Under the pieces are notes generated by a model, which ran no database searches, was not told the DNA's origin, and saw only the letters and a list, made by a program, of their open reading frames with translations. From Kiritimatiellia bacterium (GTDB taxonomy: Bacteria; Verrucomicrobiota; Kiritimatiellia; RFP12; UBA1067), in the NCBI GenBank assembly GCA_024405255.1, contig JAKSOY010000066.1, forward strand, positions 1-19,259: a stretch of DNA of 19,259 nucleotides. The letters are read 5' to 3'. Of the stretch, positions 7,011 through 15,800 are shown piece by piece. Made by a program: the position numbers and the translations under genes. How positions within the stretch are numbered: position 1 is the stretch's first letter; every line of letters begins with the position of its first letter.

Positions 7011-10000
7011 ATGATTGATATTGCAACGATTGAACGGTTGGATGACAAGGCAAGGGTGGTTCTCTTTGCCTTTGCGTTTGTGGAGGACCATATGTCGCTT
7101 CTCGACCTGTGCCAAGTGACGGGGATGGCCGGCACTTTGCTTCGGGGCGAGAAGGATGTGTCGGTGACTGGGCAACGGCTGTGCGAGAAGGGGGCGCTGC
7201 GGTCGGAGCGGAACCGCTACACCGGCCTTACGCGGTACGAGCTTGTCGGCAAGTTCACGCCGGCGGCGCTCGTGCGGCTCTTGGAAGTCAGCATCGAGCG
7301 GAACTGGTGGCGGATCTTCGGCTACGACGATACCATCGTGCACACGGAGAAACAGAGCGTCTGCGACTTCGGGAAGGACTTGCGCGGGTTTGTCTGGGAC
7401 TGCACGGTCAAGGCGTTCGCCTTGCGGCAGCTCCTGTCCGGCGAACCGATGGCGGTCAGGTTCGACCGACATTGGGATGAGGACGATATCCAGTGGAAAA
7501 CTGTCTGCGCCCTTCCCTATCTTGTCGATTTCTCGTCGGGCGAACGGCTGTGGACGAAGCTGACCAAGCGGAGTCCGCTTGGAGTTTACTTCAAACTGCT
7601 TGCGGTACTGTTGACGCGGGGTTGTGACGTTGCAGGATTTCTAGAGAACCTTGCGGTTGCCGCGAAGGAGGGACGCATTGCCTTCAACGGCGGCGAATAC
7701 TGCGAGTTCGTGTCGCTTTGCGTCCTGACCGGACATGCCGACTGGACTGAAGGTGTGCTGATTGGCGATGACGACAACACCTGCGATGACTTCATCAATC
7801 TCGTCGATGCGCTCCGCGAAGGCGACCTGGCCGCGGCAAACGACATTTGCTCTCTGGTGGACAAGAATGCCGCGCTCGCCCGTCTTGACCGTCCGGCGTG
7901 CAATCTGCTGGCGCTTCTCGTCAGCGCGTTCGCCCGTCCGTCGCAGACGCGCGTGGCGAAATACATCCGCGTGTTTTGTCCGAACGCGAACTATAAGTTC
8001 AACGACCGGAGTGAAGGCGAGAGACGCGTGGTCTTGGACCGCAATCAGGCTTTCCCTTCATTTCTCGATATCGTGTCCGGCTACCGCATAAAGGATTCGC
8101 TGGAGGGGCGGGAGGACTGGTTTATGGGCAATCTCGCCGAACCGGTCTGGGCGCTTCTCGGGGGAATGGACAAGGGGCGGTCGGCGGAACTGGCCGGGAC
8201 TTTGCTGAAGACGGCCGAACACGCCGTCCGCATGGGCTATCCGACGCTTGCCGGCGTGTATCTCTCGGTCTTCGGCTGGGCGTTGCCGGCAACCGAGAAG
8301 GCGCGGGCTGAGGCGTTGGCGAAACGGATCACGGACGTCGGCGGCGTCTGGTTCCGTCCGTTCCTCGGCGTGGCGGCCTCCTGGCAGCGCATCGTTTCGG
8401 CCTTGGACGAGAGGCTGCCCAAACTATCTGCGAAGAAATCGGTCGACACGGGGAAGGTGAAGAGCGGACGCATCATCTGGGGACTGACCCTCGGAGAGTC
8501 GCGCCGCGATATCCAGCCGTTCTACCGTGGGCCGCGCGGGGCGGATGACGGAAGCGATGACAAGAAGATCACGCTCAAGTCGCTTTACGGCGGCAAGTAC
8601 GATGACTGCCTGACGGAAGCGGACAAGATCGCCGTCGCCGCGCTCGGCAAGTCCAAGTATTCCGGACCGAAGGGAACCGGCGGTGTGCCGGTCAACGTCC
8701 TTGCGGCGCTGTGCGGACAGGACAATTTGGTGCGGATCGAGACGGGCGATTCGTCCAAGGACATCGTGGTCTCGCCGATCCGCCTCGTCCGTCGGGAGAT
8801 TCCGCTTTCGGCGAAGGCGGAGAAGGGGGCGGGAATGATACTGCAGATACCCGAGTGGGCGCTGGACCGGTCCGCGCCCTGCGTCATTCTCAATCCCGAG
8901 GAAGGCGTCTACGAATTCTATCTACTGGGCAAGGACAAGGCGCCACTCCTCGACGTCTTCCGCGAATACGGCGAGAAGGGGACGCTCAAACTGCCGGAGG
9001 AAGCGATGGACAAGGTGCGTCCGCTCCTCGGGCGCATGGCCGCGCTGATTCCCTTGCAGGGCGACCTTGCGAACGCGGTGGGCGGGTCGGGGCTGAAGCG
9101 TATCACGGGTGATGCGATACCGCTCGTGCGGCTGTCAATGGAGGATGATGCGCTCATGATCGCGCTTCGCGTTCGTCCGTCGGCGGACGCGAAGAACGTC
9201 GTCTACGAACTGGGTGCGGGACAGGCCGAGAAGACGGTGGCGCTCGGCGGCGGGACGGCCGTTCTCGTGCGCGACCTTGCGGAGGAAAAGCGCCGCGCAC
9301 AGGAAGTCGAAGCGGCGCTTGCCGACTGCGAGACATGGCGCGAGGGACGGCTGGACTGGGCAATCGAAGATCCGGCGGCGGCGCTCTCTGCTCTTTCGGT
9401 GGTGCGGGGACTTGGCGAGAAAGCGCAGGTTGAATGGCAACCCGGAAAGAAGATTGGCCTGGCGAAGCCGCGTAAGCGATTCGCGCTTGCTGCGTCGGTT
9501 GGCGCGGACCGCTGGTTTTCCGTGGGTGGTGACTGTGAGCTGGATGACGGCCGGGTTGTCACGCTTCTGAAACTTCTTTCCCGTTTCGGCGAACGGGTCG
9601 GACGTTTCGTGCCGATTGACGAGAACGGCTACGTCGAACTGAGCCGTCCGCTTTTGCGGGCACTGGAAGCGCTGGAGGCGGCAGGGCGTCCGAACAAGGG
9701 TAAGCTCCTTGTCTCTCCCGCCGCGCTGCCGATGCTCGACACGGCGTTCGCCGAAGGCGAGGCCGAGATTGCGCTGCCGGAGAAGATGCAGGTTGAGGCA
9801 GAGCGCATCCGCGACGCGCTTGCCGAACGGCATGTCGCGCCGGAACGGCTGAAGGCCGTGTTGCGTCCTTATCAGGAAGAGGGATACCAGTGGCTGGCAC
9901 GGCTCGCGGCATGCGGACTCGGCAGTTGCCTCGCCGACGACATGGGCCTTGGCAAGACCGTGCAGGTGATCGCGCTCCTGCTGGCGCGTGCGGCGGACGG

Positions 10001-11189
10001 CGTATCGCTGGTCGTCGCGCCGACGTCGGTTGCCGGGAACTGGCGCGGCGAAATCCGCCGCTTCGCGCCGACGCTGAATCCAATTGTCGCGGGCGAGGGG
10101 AGCGACGAGACCTGGCTCAAGGCGGGAGCGTATGACGTCGTCATTGTCAGCTACGGACTACTCGTTTCGCGGTCGGATAAGTTTCTCTCGCGGGAGTGGA
10201 ACGGAGTTGTCCTTGACGAGGCGCAGGCCGTCAAGAACGCCGAGACCGAGCGGGCGAAGACTGTAAAGAAGCTGGTCGCGAAGTTCCGCGTGGCCGCGAC
10301 GGGCACGCCGGTCGAGAACCGGCTCACGGACCTTTGGAGCGTCTTCGATTTTCTCAATCCGGGACTGCTCGGGACCGAGGACGATTTTGCGGAAAAGTTT
10401 ACGGACGAGGGTCGTGCCACGTCGGCGTTGAAGAACTTGGTGCGTCCGCTTATCCTGCGGCGACTTAAGCGCGAGGTACTGGACGATCTTCCCGAAAAGA
10501 CGGAGATCACGCTCTCCGTGCCACTCGAAGGCGACGAGCGTGCGGGTTACGAGGCGTGTCGTGTTGCGGCATTGGAGACGCTGGAGAAGGGCGGTAAGGA
10601 GAACCGCATCTCCATTCTCGCCGAGCTGATGCGATTGAGGCGCTACTGCTGCCATCCCTCGCTCGTGTTGCCGGAGGCCGCGTCGGGCGCGAAGTTGGAG
10701 GCACTGATGGAACTTCTCAGGGACCTGAAGGGCGCGAATCACCGTGCGCTGGTGTTCAGCCAGTTCACCGATTTCCTGGCCATCGTCGAAGAGCGGATCC
10801 GGCAAGAGGGACTGACGTACCAGTATCTTGATGGGACGACTCCGCCGCAGGAGCGCGAGCGCCGTGTCGCGGCGTTCCAGCGCGGCGAAGGCGATCTCTT
10901 CCTCATGTCGCTCAAGGCGGGCGGAACGGGCATCAACCTGACGGCGGCGAATTACGTGGTGCTTTTGGATCCGTGGTGGAATCCGGCGGTTGAGGACCAG
11001 GCGGCGGACCGTGCGCACCGCATCGGCCAGCGTAATCCTGTCACCGTTTACCGACTCATCGCGGCGGACACGGTTGAAGAGCGGGTCCTCGAACTTCACC
11101 ATGAGAAGAAGGTACTCGCCCGCGACGTCCTCGATGGAACCGGCTCCTCCGCCCTCACGCCCGAGGCGTTGATTAAGCTCTTTTCGTGA
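7011..11189 (+). CDS. very large SNF2-family DEAD/DEAH-type ATPase (helicase-like translocase)
   Basis: This is a 1392-residue SNF2 (SF2) ATPase. The motor occupies only the last third: LRPYQEEGYQWL from 951, motif I DDMGLGKT at 976-983, motif II DEAQ at 1069-1072, motif III ATGTPVEN from 1096, VFSQFTDF from 1248, SLKAGGTGINL near 1300, DPWWNPAVEDQ, and motif VI QAADRAHRIGQ at 1330-1340. All key residues are present, so it should hydrolyse ATP and translocate on duplex DNA. Residues 1 to about 945 are a large N-terminal part typical of bacterial SNF2 proteins with an SNF2-associated region. The first 90 residues look winged-helix-like, which is an inference from the pattern only. It follows the SWIM gene by 3 bp with a strong ribosome site. 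Expected roles are chromatin-like remodelling, displacement of proteins from DNA, or restriction of foreign DNA. Confidence 0.9.
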   Translation: MIDIATIERLDDKARVVLFAFAFVEDHMSLLDLCQVTGMAGTLLRGEKDVSVTGQRLCEKGALRSERNRYTGLTRYELVGKFTPAALVRLLEVSIERNWWRIFGYDDTIVHTEKQSVCDFGKDLRGFVWDCTVKAFALRQLLSGEPMAVRFDRHWDEDDIQWKTVCALPYLVDFSSGERLWTKLTKRSPLGVYFKLLAVLLTRGCDVAGFLENLAVAAKEGRIAFNGGEYCEFVSLCVLTGHADWTEGVLIGDDDNTCDDFINLVDALREGDLAAANDICSLVDKNAALARLDRPACNLLALLVSAFARPSQTRVAKYIRVFCPNANYKFNDRSEGERRVVLDRNQAFPSFLDIVSGYRIKDSLEGREDWFMGNLAEPVWALLGGMDKGRSAELAGTLLKTAEHAVRMGYPTLAGVYLSVFGWALPATEKARAEALAKRITDVGGVWFRPFLGVAASWQRIVSALDERLPKLSAKKSVDTGKVKSGRIIWGLTLGESRRDIQPFYRGPRGADDGSDDKKITLKSLYGGKYDDCLTEADKIAVAALGKSKYSGPKGTGGVPVNVLAALCGQDNLVRIETGDSSKDIVVSPIRLVRREIPLSAKAEKGAGMILQIPEWALDRSAPCVILNPEEGVYEFYLLGKDKAPLLDVFREYGEKGTLKLPEEAMDKVRPLLGRMAALIPLQGDLANAVGGSGLKRITGDAIPLVRLSMEDDALMIALRVRPSADAKNVVYELGAGQAEKTVALGGGTAVLVRDLAEEKRRAQEVEAALADCETWREGRLDWAIEDPAAALSALSVVRGLGEKAQVEWQPGKKIGLAKPRKRFALAASVGADRWFSVGGDCELDDGRVVTLLKLLSRFGERVGRFVPIDENGYVELSRPLLRALEALEAAGRPNKGKLLVSPAALPMLDTAFAEGEAEIALPEKMQVEAERIRDALAERHVAPERLKAVLRPYQEEGYQWLARLAACGLGSCLADDMGLGKTVQVIALLLARAADGVSLVVAPTSVAGNWRGEIRRFAPTLNPIVAGEGSDETWLKAGAYDVVIVSYGLLVSRSDKFLSREWNGVVLDEAQAVKNAETERAKTVKKLVAKFRVAATGTPVENRLTDLWSVFDFLNPGLLGTEDDFAEKFTDEGRATSALKNLVRPLILRRLKREVLDDLPEKTEITLSVPLEGDERAGYEACRVAALETLEKGGKENRISILAELMRLRRYCCHPSLVLPEAASGAKLEALMELLRDLKGANHRALVFSQFTDFLAIVEERIRQEGLTYQYLDGTTPPQERERRVAAFQRGEGDLFLMSLKAGGTGINLTAANYVVLLDPWWNPAVEDQAADRAHRIGQRNPVTVYRLIAADTVEERVLELHHEKKVLARDVLDGTGSSALTPEALIKLFS

Positions 11190-11315
11190 AAAGGAGAAAG
11201 ATGGAGAAGGAGAAGAATGCCGCCATCCCGTGCCAGAACTCTATGTCGAATTCCCCAATCGGGTCGACGGCGAACTCTTCGAAATTTGTCGGCGACAAGT
11301 TGTGTCGAAATGGTG

Positions 11316-11345
11316 TTGACTGTCTGACAGATAATGGGGTATACT
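11316..11345 (+). promoter_or_regulatory. sigma70-type promoter
   Basis: TTGACT at 11316-11321 and TATACT at 11340-11345 are separated by 18 bp, close to consensus. Transcription would start near 11352 and run into the nuclease-like fragment, whose ATG is at 11483 with AAAGGAG at 11469-11475. The -10 box lies inside the left terminal repeat of the 99-nt fold-back element, while the -35 lies outside it. The rest of the 11190-11482 gap holds that element, a 13-nt palindrome at 11287-11299 and no supported gene. Confidence 0.55.
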
Positions 11346-11433
11346 GCCCTTCGTTGCTTTTGGTTGGTCTTTTTCACAATCGGTTAGGTTGCCCGAAACC
11401 TTCCCGAAAAGCAACACTAAACAGTATACCCCA
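11335..11433. mobile_element. 99-nt symmetric fold-back element (MITE-like)
   Basis: TGGGGTATACTG at 11335-11346 is the exact reverse complement of CAGTATACCCCA at 11422-11433. In the same register, GTTGCTTTT at 11353-11361 pairs with AAAAGCAAC at 11407-11415, separated from the outer stem by a symmetric 6-by-6 unpaired block. The exact symmetry and short length fit a miniature inverted-repeat element without a transposase, or a long transcribed hairpin. I found no clear target-site duplication, so mobility is inferred from structure only. Confidence 0.55.
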
Positions 11434-11482
11434 GGTCACGAATGGGACGCTAGTGATTCCAACTATTGAAAGGAGATGTCCT

Positions 11483-11769
11483 ATGATAGATCAAGCATAC
11501 ATAGAGAATGAAATCAACCATCTTGGGGTTGCGGATTTTGATCTTGTCGTGAGTTTTGTGCTGAACGATATCCTAGGACGGAGTGTTGTCAATGTGAATG
11601 GTAAGGGAGACGGAGGCTGTGATTTCAAGCCGTTCACTCCTTAAAGTGATCGGTGCCAGGCTTTCAGTTACAGGAAAAGATATGGCGCGGAAATCATCCA
11701 AGTTACAGTTCAAGATCGGCAGTGGAAGGAAAAAGCCGTGCAGGATGCCGTTAAGGCAAAAACGAACTC
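11483..11769 (+). pseudogene. 5' fragment of a nuclease-like gene, interrupted by an in-frame TAA
   Basis: ATG 11483 has a strong ribosome site (AAAGGAG, 11469-11475) and encodes MIDQAYIENEINHLGVADF through VNVNGKGDGGCDF before a TAA at 11642-11644. The same frame continues with clearly protein-like sequence (SDRCQAFSYRKRYG, then AEIIQVTVQDRQWKEK and AVQDAVKAKTN) to about 11769. It then degenerates into serine/cysteine/arginine-rich noise where the Rpn-family frame begins. The GDGGCDF...QVTVQ...WKEK pattern resembles the core of a restriction-endonuclease-type (PD-(D/E)XK-like) domain. That assignment is tentative. The gene therefore carries a nonsense codon and has lost its 3' end, probably at a recombination junction with the downstream gene. 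It could be translated only as a peptide of 53 residues. Confidence 0.55.
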
Positions 11770-11775
11770 GTCGTC

Positions 11776-12465
11776 GTGCGGATGTCGACGCAGTTCAAGA
11801 TCGCGAATCTGCACGGACACAGCACAATCCTCGATGTGCGGGCGGTTGATGCGGCCGGTCGAATCTACGACATCGAAATCCAGCGTGCGGACAGCGGAGC
11901 CGGTGCACGACGGGCGCGCTACTATGCGGCGTTGCTGGACGCGTCCGCATTGAAGGCGAGCGAGGACTACGAGTCGTTGCCCGAGGCGTATGTGATCTTC
12001 ATCACCGAGGAGGACGTGTTCGGGAGGGACGAGGCCGTTTACGAGTTTGATCGCATAGCGCGGAAATGTAATCTGGAATTGAACGACGGCATGCATGTTC
12101 TGTATGTCCATGGGGCTAAAAGAACGGCGCCGACTCGCCTTGGAAAGATGTTGCACGATTTCTTTTGTTCGGACCCAGACAAGATGAAGAACAAGGAGTT
12201 TGCGCAGCGCGCGAAAGATTTGAAACAGAAGACGGAAGGGAGAACAACTATGTGCAGAATTCTCGAGAGAGTCAGAGAACGTGGGCGTGCCGAGGGTGAA
12301 GCGAAGGGACTGGTTAAGGGGCGCCTTGCCGCTTTGCGGGAGATGGCCCGGAGAATGTTGGCCGAGGGAAAGCTGTCGATGGCGAAAATCGCCGAATATT
12401 CGGGCCTCGCGCTGCGCGAGGTACGCAAGTTGAACGCGGAAATGAAGAAGTCAGTAGCACTGTAA
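11776..12465 (+). pseudogene. 5'-truncated Rpn-family PD-(D/E)XK nuclease/transposase
   Basis: The frame encodes up to 229 residues if it starts at GTG 11776 (ATG at 11782 is an alternative). It matches Rpn/PDDEXK_2 family recombination-promoting nucleases: ILDVRAVDAAGRIYDIEIQ carries the catalytic D20, E34 and Q36, followed by the RARYYAALLDAS helix and the usual C-terminal basic helices (ERGRAEGEAKG...). Full-length relatives normally have roughly 40-50 extra N-terminal residues (a FKxLF-type segment and an NxxL strand). Here that part is missing, the frame hits TAA at 11752-11754 just upstream, and no good ribosome site precedes the start. I therefore call it truncated. The active-site residues remain, so residual expression by fusion or coupling is not excluded. 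The upstream sequence belongs to a different gene fragment. Confidence 0.65.
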
Positions 12466-12502
12466 ATCGTACAGAGGAATGACGATGATTTCTAATCTTC
12501 AC

Positions 12503-12608
12503 GGGGTCTGTCCCCATGTTACGGGAGTATCGCCGCGAGACTACGGTTCGGGACCGGTTCCGAACCATCGTCTCTCGGTGACGGTTTAGCATGGTGGGGA
12601 CAGTCTCC
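12503..12608. mobile_element. 106-nt symmetric MITE/REP-like hairpin
   Basis: The whole 106 nt folds back without gaps around a centre at 12555/12556. The core 12545-12566 (GGTTCGGGACCGG...) is an 11-bp palindrome with one G-T wobble. An intermediate block pairs CCGCGAGAC (12533-12541) with GTCTCTCGG (12570-12578) with one mismatch. The ends pair CTGTCCCCA (12508-12516) with TGGGGACAG (12595-12603). A further TGGGGACAG lies at 12618-12626. TGGGGACAG-type palindromes are typical of REP-like elements mobilised by IS200-like (RAYT/Y1) transposases. No such transposase is in this window. Confidence 0.6.
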
Positions 12609-12617
12609 TAGGTGGTG

Positions 12618-12632
12618 TGGGGACAGTTGGGG
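12618..12632. repeat. extra TGGGGACAG repeat end
   Basis: TGGGGACAGTTGGGG repeats the right end of the adjacent 106-nt hairpin nine bases downstream of it. It is likely the relic of a second, mostly lost copy. Confidence 0.4.
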
Positions 12633-12671
12633 CACGGGAAGAGCGTATGCGACATTGCCGGCGGGAACTGA

Positions 12672-12709
12672 ATATGAGGTTCTGTCATTTCCAATCGCAC
12701 CCCTCATAT
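12672..12709. promoter_or_regulatory. 8-bp inverted repeat upstream of the LamG-protein promoter
   Basis: ATATGAGG (12672-12679) and CCTCATAT (12702-12709) form a perfect inverted repeat with a 22-nt spacer. It ends 23 bp before the -35 box of the LamG-protein gene, so it could be an operator or the terminator-like relic of lost sequence. There is no other support. Together with the repeats and the promoter it accounts for most of the 12466-12809 gene-free stretch. Confidence 0.25.
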
Positions 12710-12732
12710 CATTAAATAACCGCATTTTCGGC

Positions 12733-12762
12733 TTGCCATACGAGGGTGTTAAAGTGTACAAT
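12733..12762 (+). promoter_or_regulatory. promoter of the LamG-repeat protein
   Basis: TTGCCA at 12733-12738 and TACAAT at 12757-12762 are separated by 18 bp. The predicted start near 12769 leaves a leader of about 40 nt before the ATG at 12810. Confidence 0.55.
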
Positions 12763-12798
12763 AGCGTCAGTGTTAGAGTTCGGTTTTTGAATAGAATT

Positions 12799-12802
12799 GG
12801 AG
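12799..12802 (+). promoter_or_regulatory. ribosome binding site that selects ATG 12810
   Basis: GGAG at 12799-12802 is 7 nt from ATG 12810 but only 1 nt from the in-frame ATG at 12804. The shorter start is therefore preferred, and it also gives a cleaner signal peptide. Confidence 0.5.
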
Positions 12803-12809
12803 AATGGTG

Positions 12810-15800
12810 ATGAAAGTAATGTTTGGTGGAAGTTGGGGGCGCATCTGCCTTGCGGTGGCGGCCGTTGTGATGGTTTTGACGGTATTTGCCGAGCAGAACA
12901 TTGCGGGCACGGTGACGTTGGAGGCGGATGCCGACTGGCGGGCAGAAACGGTTACGTTCGAGGAAGGGGCGGTGCTCAACCTCGATGGACACAAGTTGTC
13001 GCTCGGCGGTTCGGGATATGGAGTCGCCGCCACGATCAGCGATGAAACCGGTGCGGGTGAATTGCATGTTGATATCCCTGAAGGGACGGCCCTGGAGAGC
13101 CGGCTGTCTCTTGCCGGCGGTGTGAAACTCGTCAAGGAAGGTGTTGGCACATATGTACTGAAGGCGGCCAGCAGTTCAACGGGCGAGGTTGTGGTGAAGT
13201 CCGGCTTGATGCAGACGGGTCTTGCGGGAGCTTTCCCGCAGGGTACGCTGGTCGTTGTCGAAAATGGCGGTGCCTTCGATGTCTGCGGCTTGCTCTCCGA
13301 TCTCACGTACCAGATTGAAGGAACGGGACCGGATGGTCAGGGAGCCTTGCGGAATTCCGGTGTCAACATCGGTGAAGGAAATGGACAGATGCAGGGGTTG
13401 ACCTTGACTGGCGATGCAAAGGTGTCTCTTCAAGGCGACTTTGGACTGGTCTCGGCGGGGTTTGCGGCAAATGAACTCCGTCTGGGGGGACACACCTTGA
13501 CGCTCGCGTGCAACAACGGCAAGGCCTTTTGGTTCTGTAACACGACCTGTCCGGATGTGGGTACGATTCGCGCCGAGGGGTGTGCGCCGTTTTTCACCAA
13601 GGGGAACAGTTCGTTGCCCGATGTGGATTTCCTGGTGACGGGGGCCACTTTCTGGGTCCGGCCCGAGATTGTGATCAAGTCTCTCACGATCCAAGGCGAC
13701 GAGCAAACCCTTCGGCTTGACAACGGAAGTGCGAAACTCTGTTTGGGGGATCTGTCGATATTGGGGTCCTGCCAGACTTGGGGGGCGACGGGACCTGTTT
13801 GTGCCAAAGGGACGGTGTTGGTGTCAAATGAGACGGCGGATGTGGTGTTCAACATGCCTGTCAGAGGTTGGGGTGGCCGGCGGCCGTCACTTGTCAAACA
13901 GGGGGCGGGAGCGTTGACGTTGGCGGAGGCCAACCAGTTTGGCGATGTGGACATCCAGTCGGGTACGGTGGTGGCTGCCGGTAATACGCCGAATCTTGCG
14001 TTTGCCAACTTTGCGATTCCGATGAACGTGGCCGCCGGCGCCAAACTGGATCTTTCTGCCTGTATTTCGGGAACGCTGGCATTTTCGGATTTGAAGGTGG
14101 CCGCTGGCGGCGAGATCGCCGGTGCAGAGACGACGGCACTGTTGCATCGGTGGAGTTTCGACGATCTGACCGATTCCATTGGTGGTAGCACGGCGGTGTT
14201 GACGGGCGAGGGGCCGGAACTGGTGGATGGGAAATTGGTACTGAACGGTGCGACTGGCTCCACTGGCTATGCCCTGCTGGGTACGGGGCTGCTGCCGGAA
14301 GAGGGACCTTTCACCATTGAAATCTGGGCGCGCCAGGATGCGGTCGTCAGCTGGTCGCGCCTGGTCGACATCGGCGTGACCGGTGGTCAGAGCTTTGCGA
14401 TGGCGTGGACGCGCGGGACGAATATCAACCAAGACCAGGTCGAACATGGTTCGTATCTACAGGACACGATGGCCCCCTACACGCTGGGGACGATGTATCA
14501 TATTGCCGTGACGTATGATGGTGCCAGCAACATTGCCTGGACGAAGCGGAACCTGGAGACGGGTGCTGTCGAGAAGGGGTCTGGATTCGCGAACACGCAA
14601 ACCTACTGGCGACAGCCGACCGCCCGCTTCCAGCTGGGGCATGATCTGTACGCGCTCGACAGCGGATCGGTGGCGTCGGCGACCTACGACGAAGTACGTG
14701 TATGGAAAGGCGCATTGTCGGATGTGCAGTTGACGGCGCACGCGCTCGCGGGTCCGGCGGATTGCAGCCAAGTCGAAATCAAAATGGTAAATTCGGCGGC
14801 ACCGTCTGAGGACCCGGAGCTGTTGCATCGGTGGAGCTTCAACGGTGACCTGGAGGATTCCGTGGGCGGGAGTACGGCTGTACTGACGGATGAAGGGGCA
14901 CGTGTCGTCGACAAGCAGTTGGTGCTCGAGGGAGGCCCCGGCTATGCGTTGCTGGGTACGGGGATGTTGCCGGCGAACAGTCCGTTCACGATTGAGGTCT
15001 GGGCGCGCCAGGATGCGATTTCCAGCTGGTCGCGCATCATCGACGTCGGCACTACCGGCGGCAAAAGTTTCGCGGTGGCGTGGACGCGAGGGACGAATAT
15101 CAATCAGGACCAGGTCGAGAACGGCGGCAAGTACCTACAGGACACGATGGCTCCTTACACTATCGGCACGATGTACCATATTTCCTTCACCCATGACGGG
15201 TCGGGATGGATTCGCTGGACGAAGCGGAACGCCGCCACGGGTGCGGTGGAGAAGAACATGTTCTTTGTCAACACAGGCACTGACTGGACGAGTTCGTCAG
15301 CGCGCTTCCAGCTCGGAAAAGACATGTATGAACAGACTACTGGCGGGGTGGCGGCGGCGACCTACGATGAAGTGCGCATCTGGCGCGGGGTCCTTTCGGA
15401 AGCGCAGCTGACGCAGAATGCGAAGGACGGCCCGGATACTTGTCTGACATCGGGGGAGAGACCCTCGGGTGCGAGTCTGGTGCACCGCTGGAGTTTCGCT
15501 TTGGACATGACCGATGCGGTCGGAGGCCGCACGGGGGTGTTGAATGGTCCAGGTGCGCGTGTCGAAGACGGCATGTTGCGTCTGACGGGTGGTCCGCAGG
15601 GATCGAGCTGGGCCGAGATGGGCATGGGTCTGTTGCCTTCGAAGGGGCCGTTCACCATTGAACTGTGGGCACGCAAGACGGCGGACCAGACCAACGCCCG
15701 TTTCCTTGACATCGGTACCGGTCAGAAAACCTCTTTCGTGATGGTGTGGTACAGCAGTGCCAGTAACCCTGATTTTGTGGAATACAACGGTACTCAATAT

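Noticed and set aside
6312..7472. 386-codon minus-strand frame opposite the SWIM-SNF2 junction
   Set aside because: It spans the boundary of two well-supported plus-strand genes, has no recognisable motif, and behaves as a composition shadow.
10158..11102. 314-codon minus-strand frame opposite the SNF2 motor
   Set aside because: It lies fully antisense to the conserved SNF2 motifs and has no family features of its own.
11177..11190. CTTTT/AAAAG hairpin over the SNF2 stop codon as a terminator
   Set aside because: The stem has only five bp, is AT-rich and has no following T tract.
11230..11319. Short frame VPELYVEFPNRVDGELFE from GTG 11230, ending at TGA 11317
   Set aside because: It looks mildly protein-like and has purine-rich sequence upstream, but about 29 codons without a recognisable match are not enough to call a gene or a remnant.
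11186..11482. N-terminal extension of the 11483 frame back to ATG 11186
   Set aside because: The extension runs through the promoter and the 99-nt fold-back element, and ATG 11483 has a strong ribosome site.
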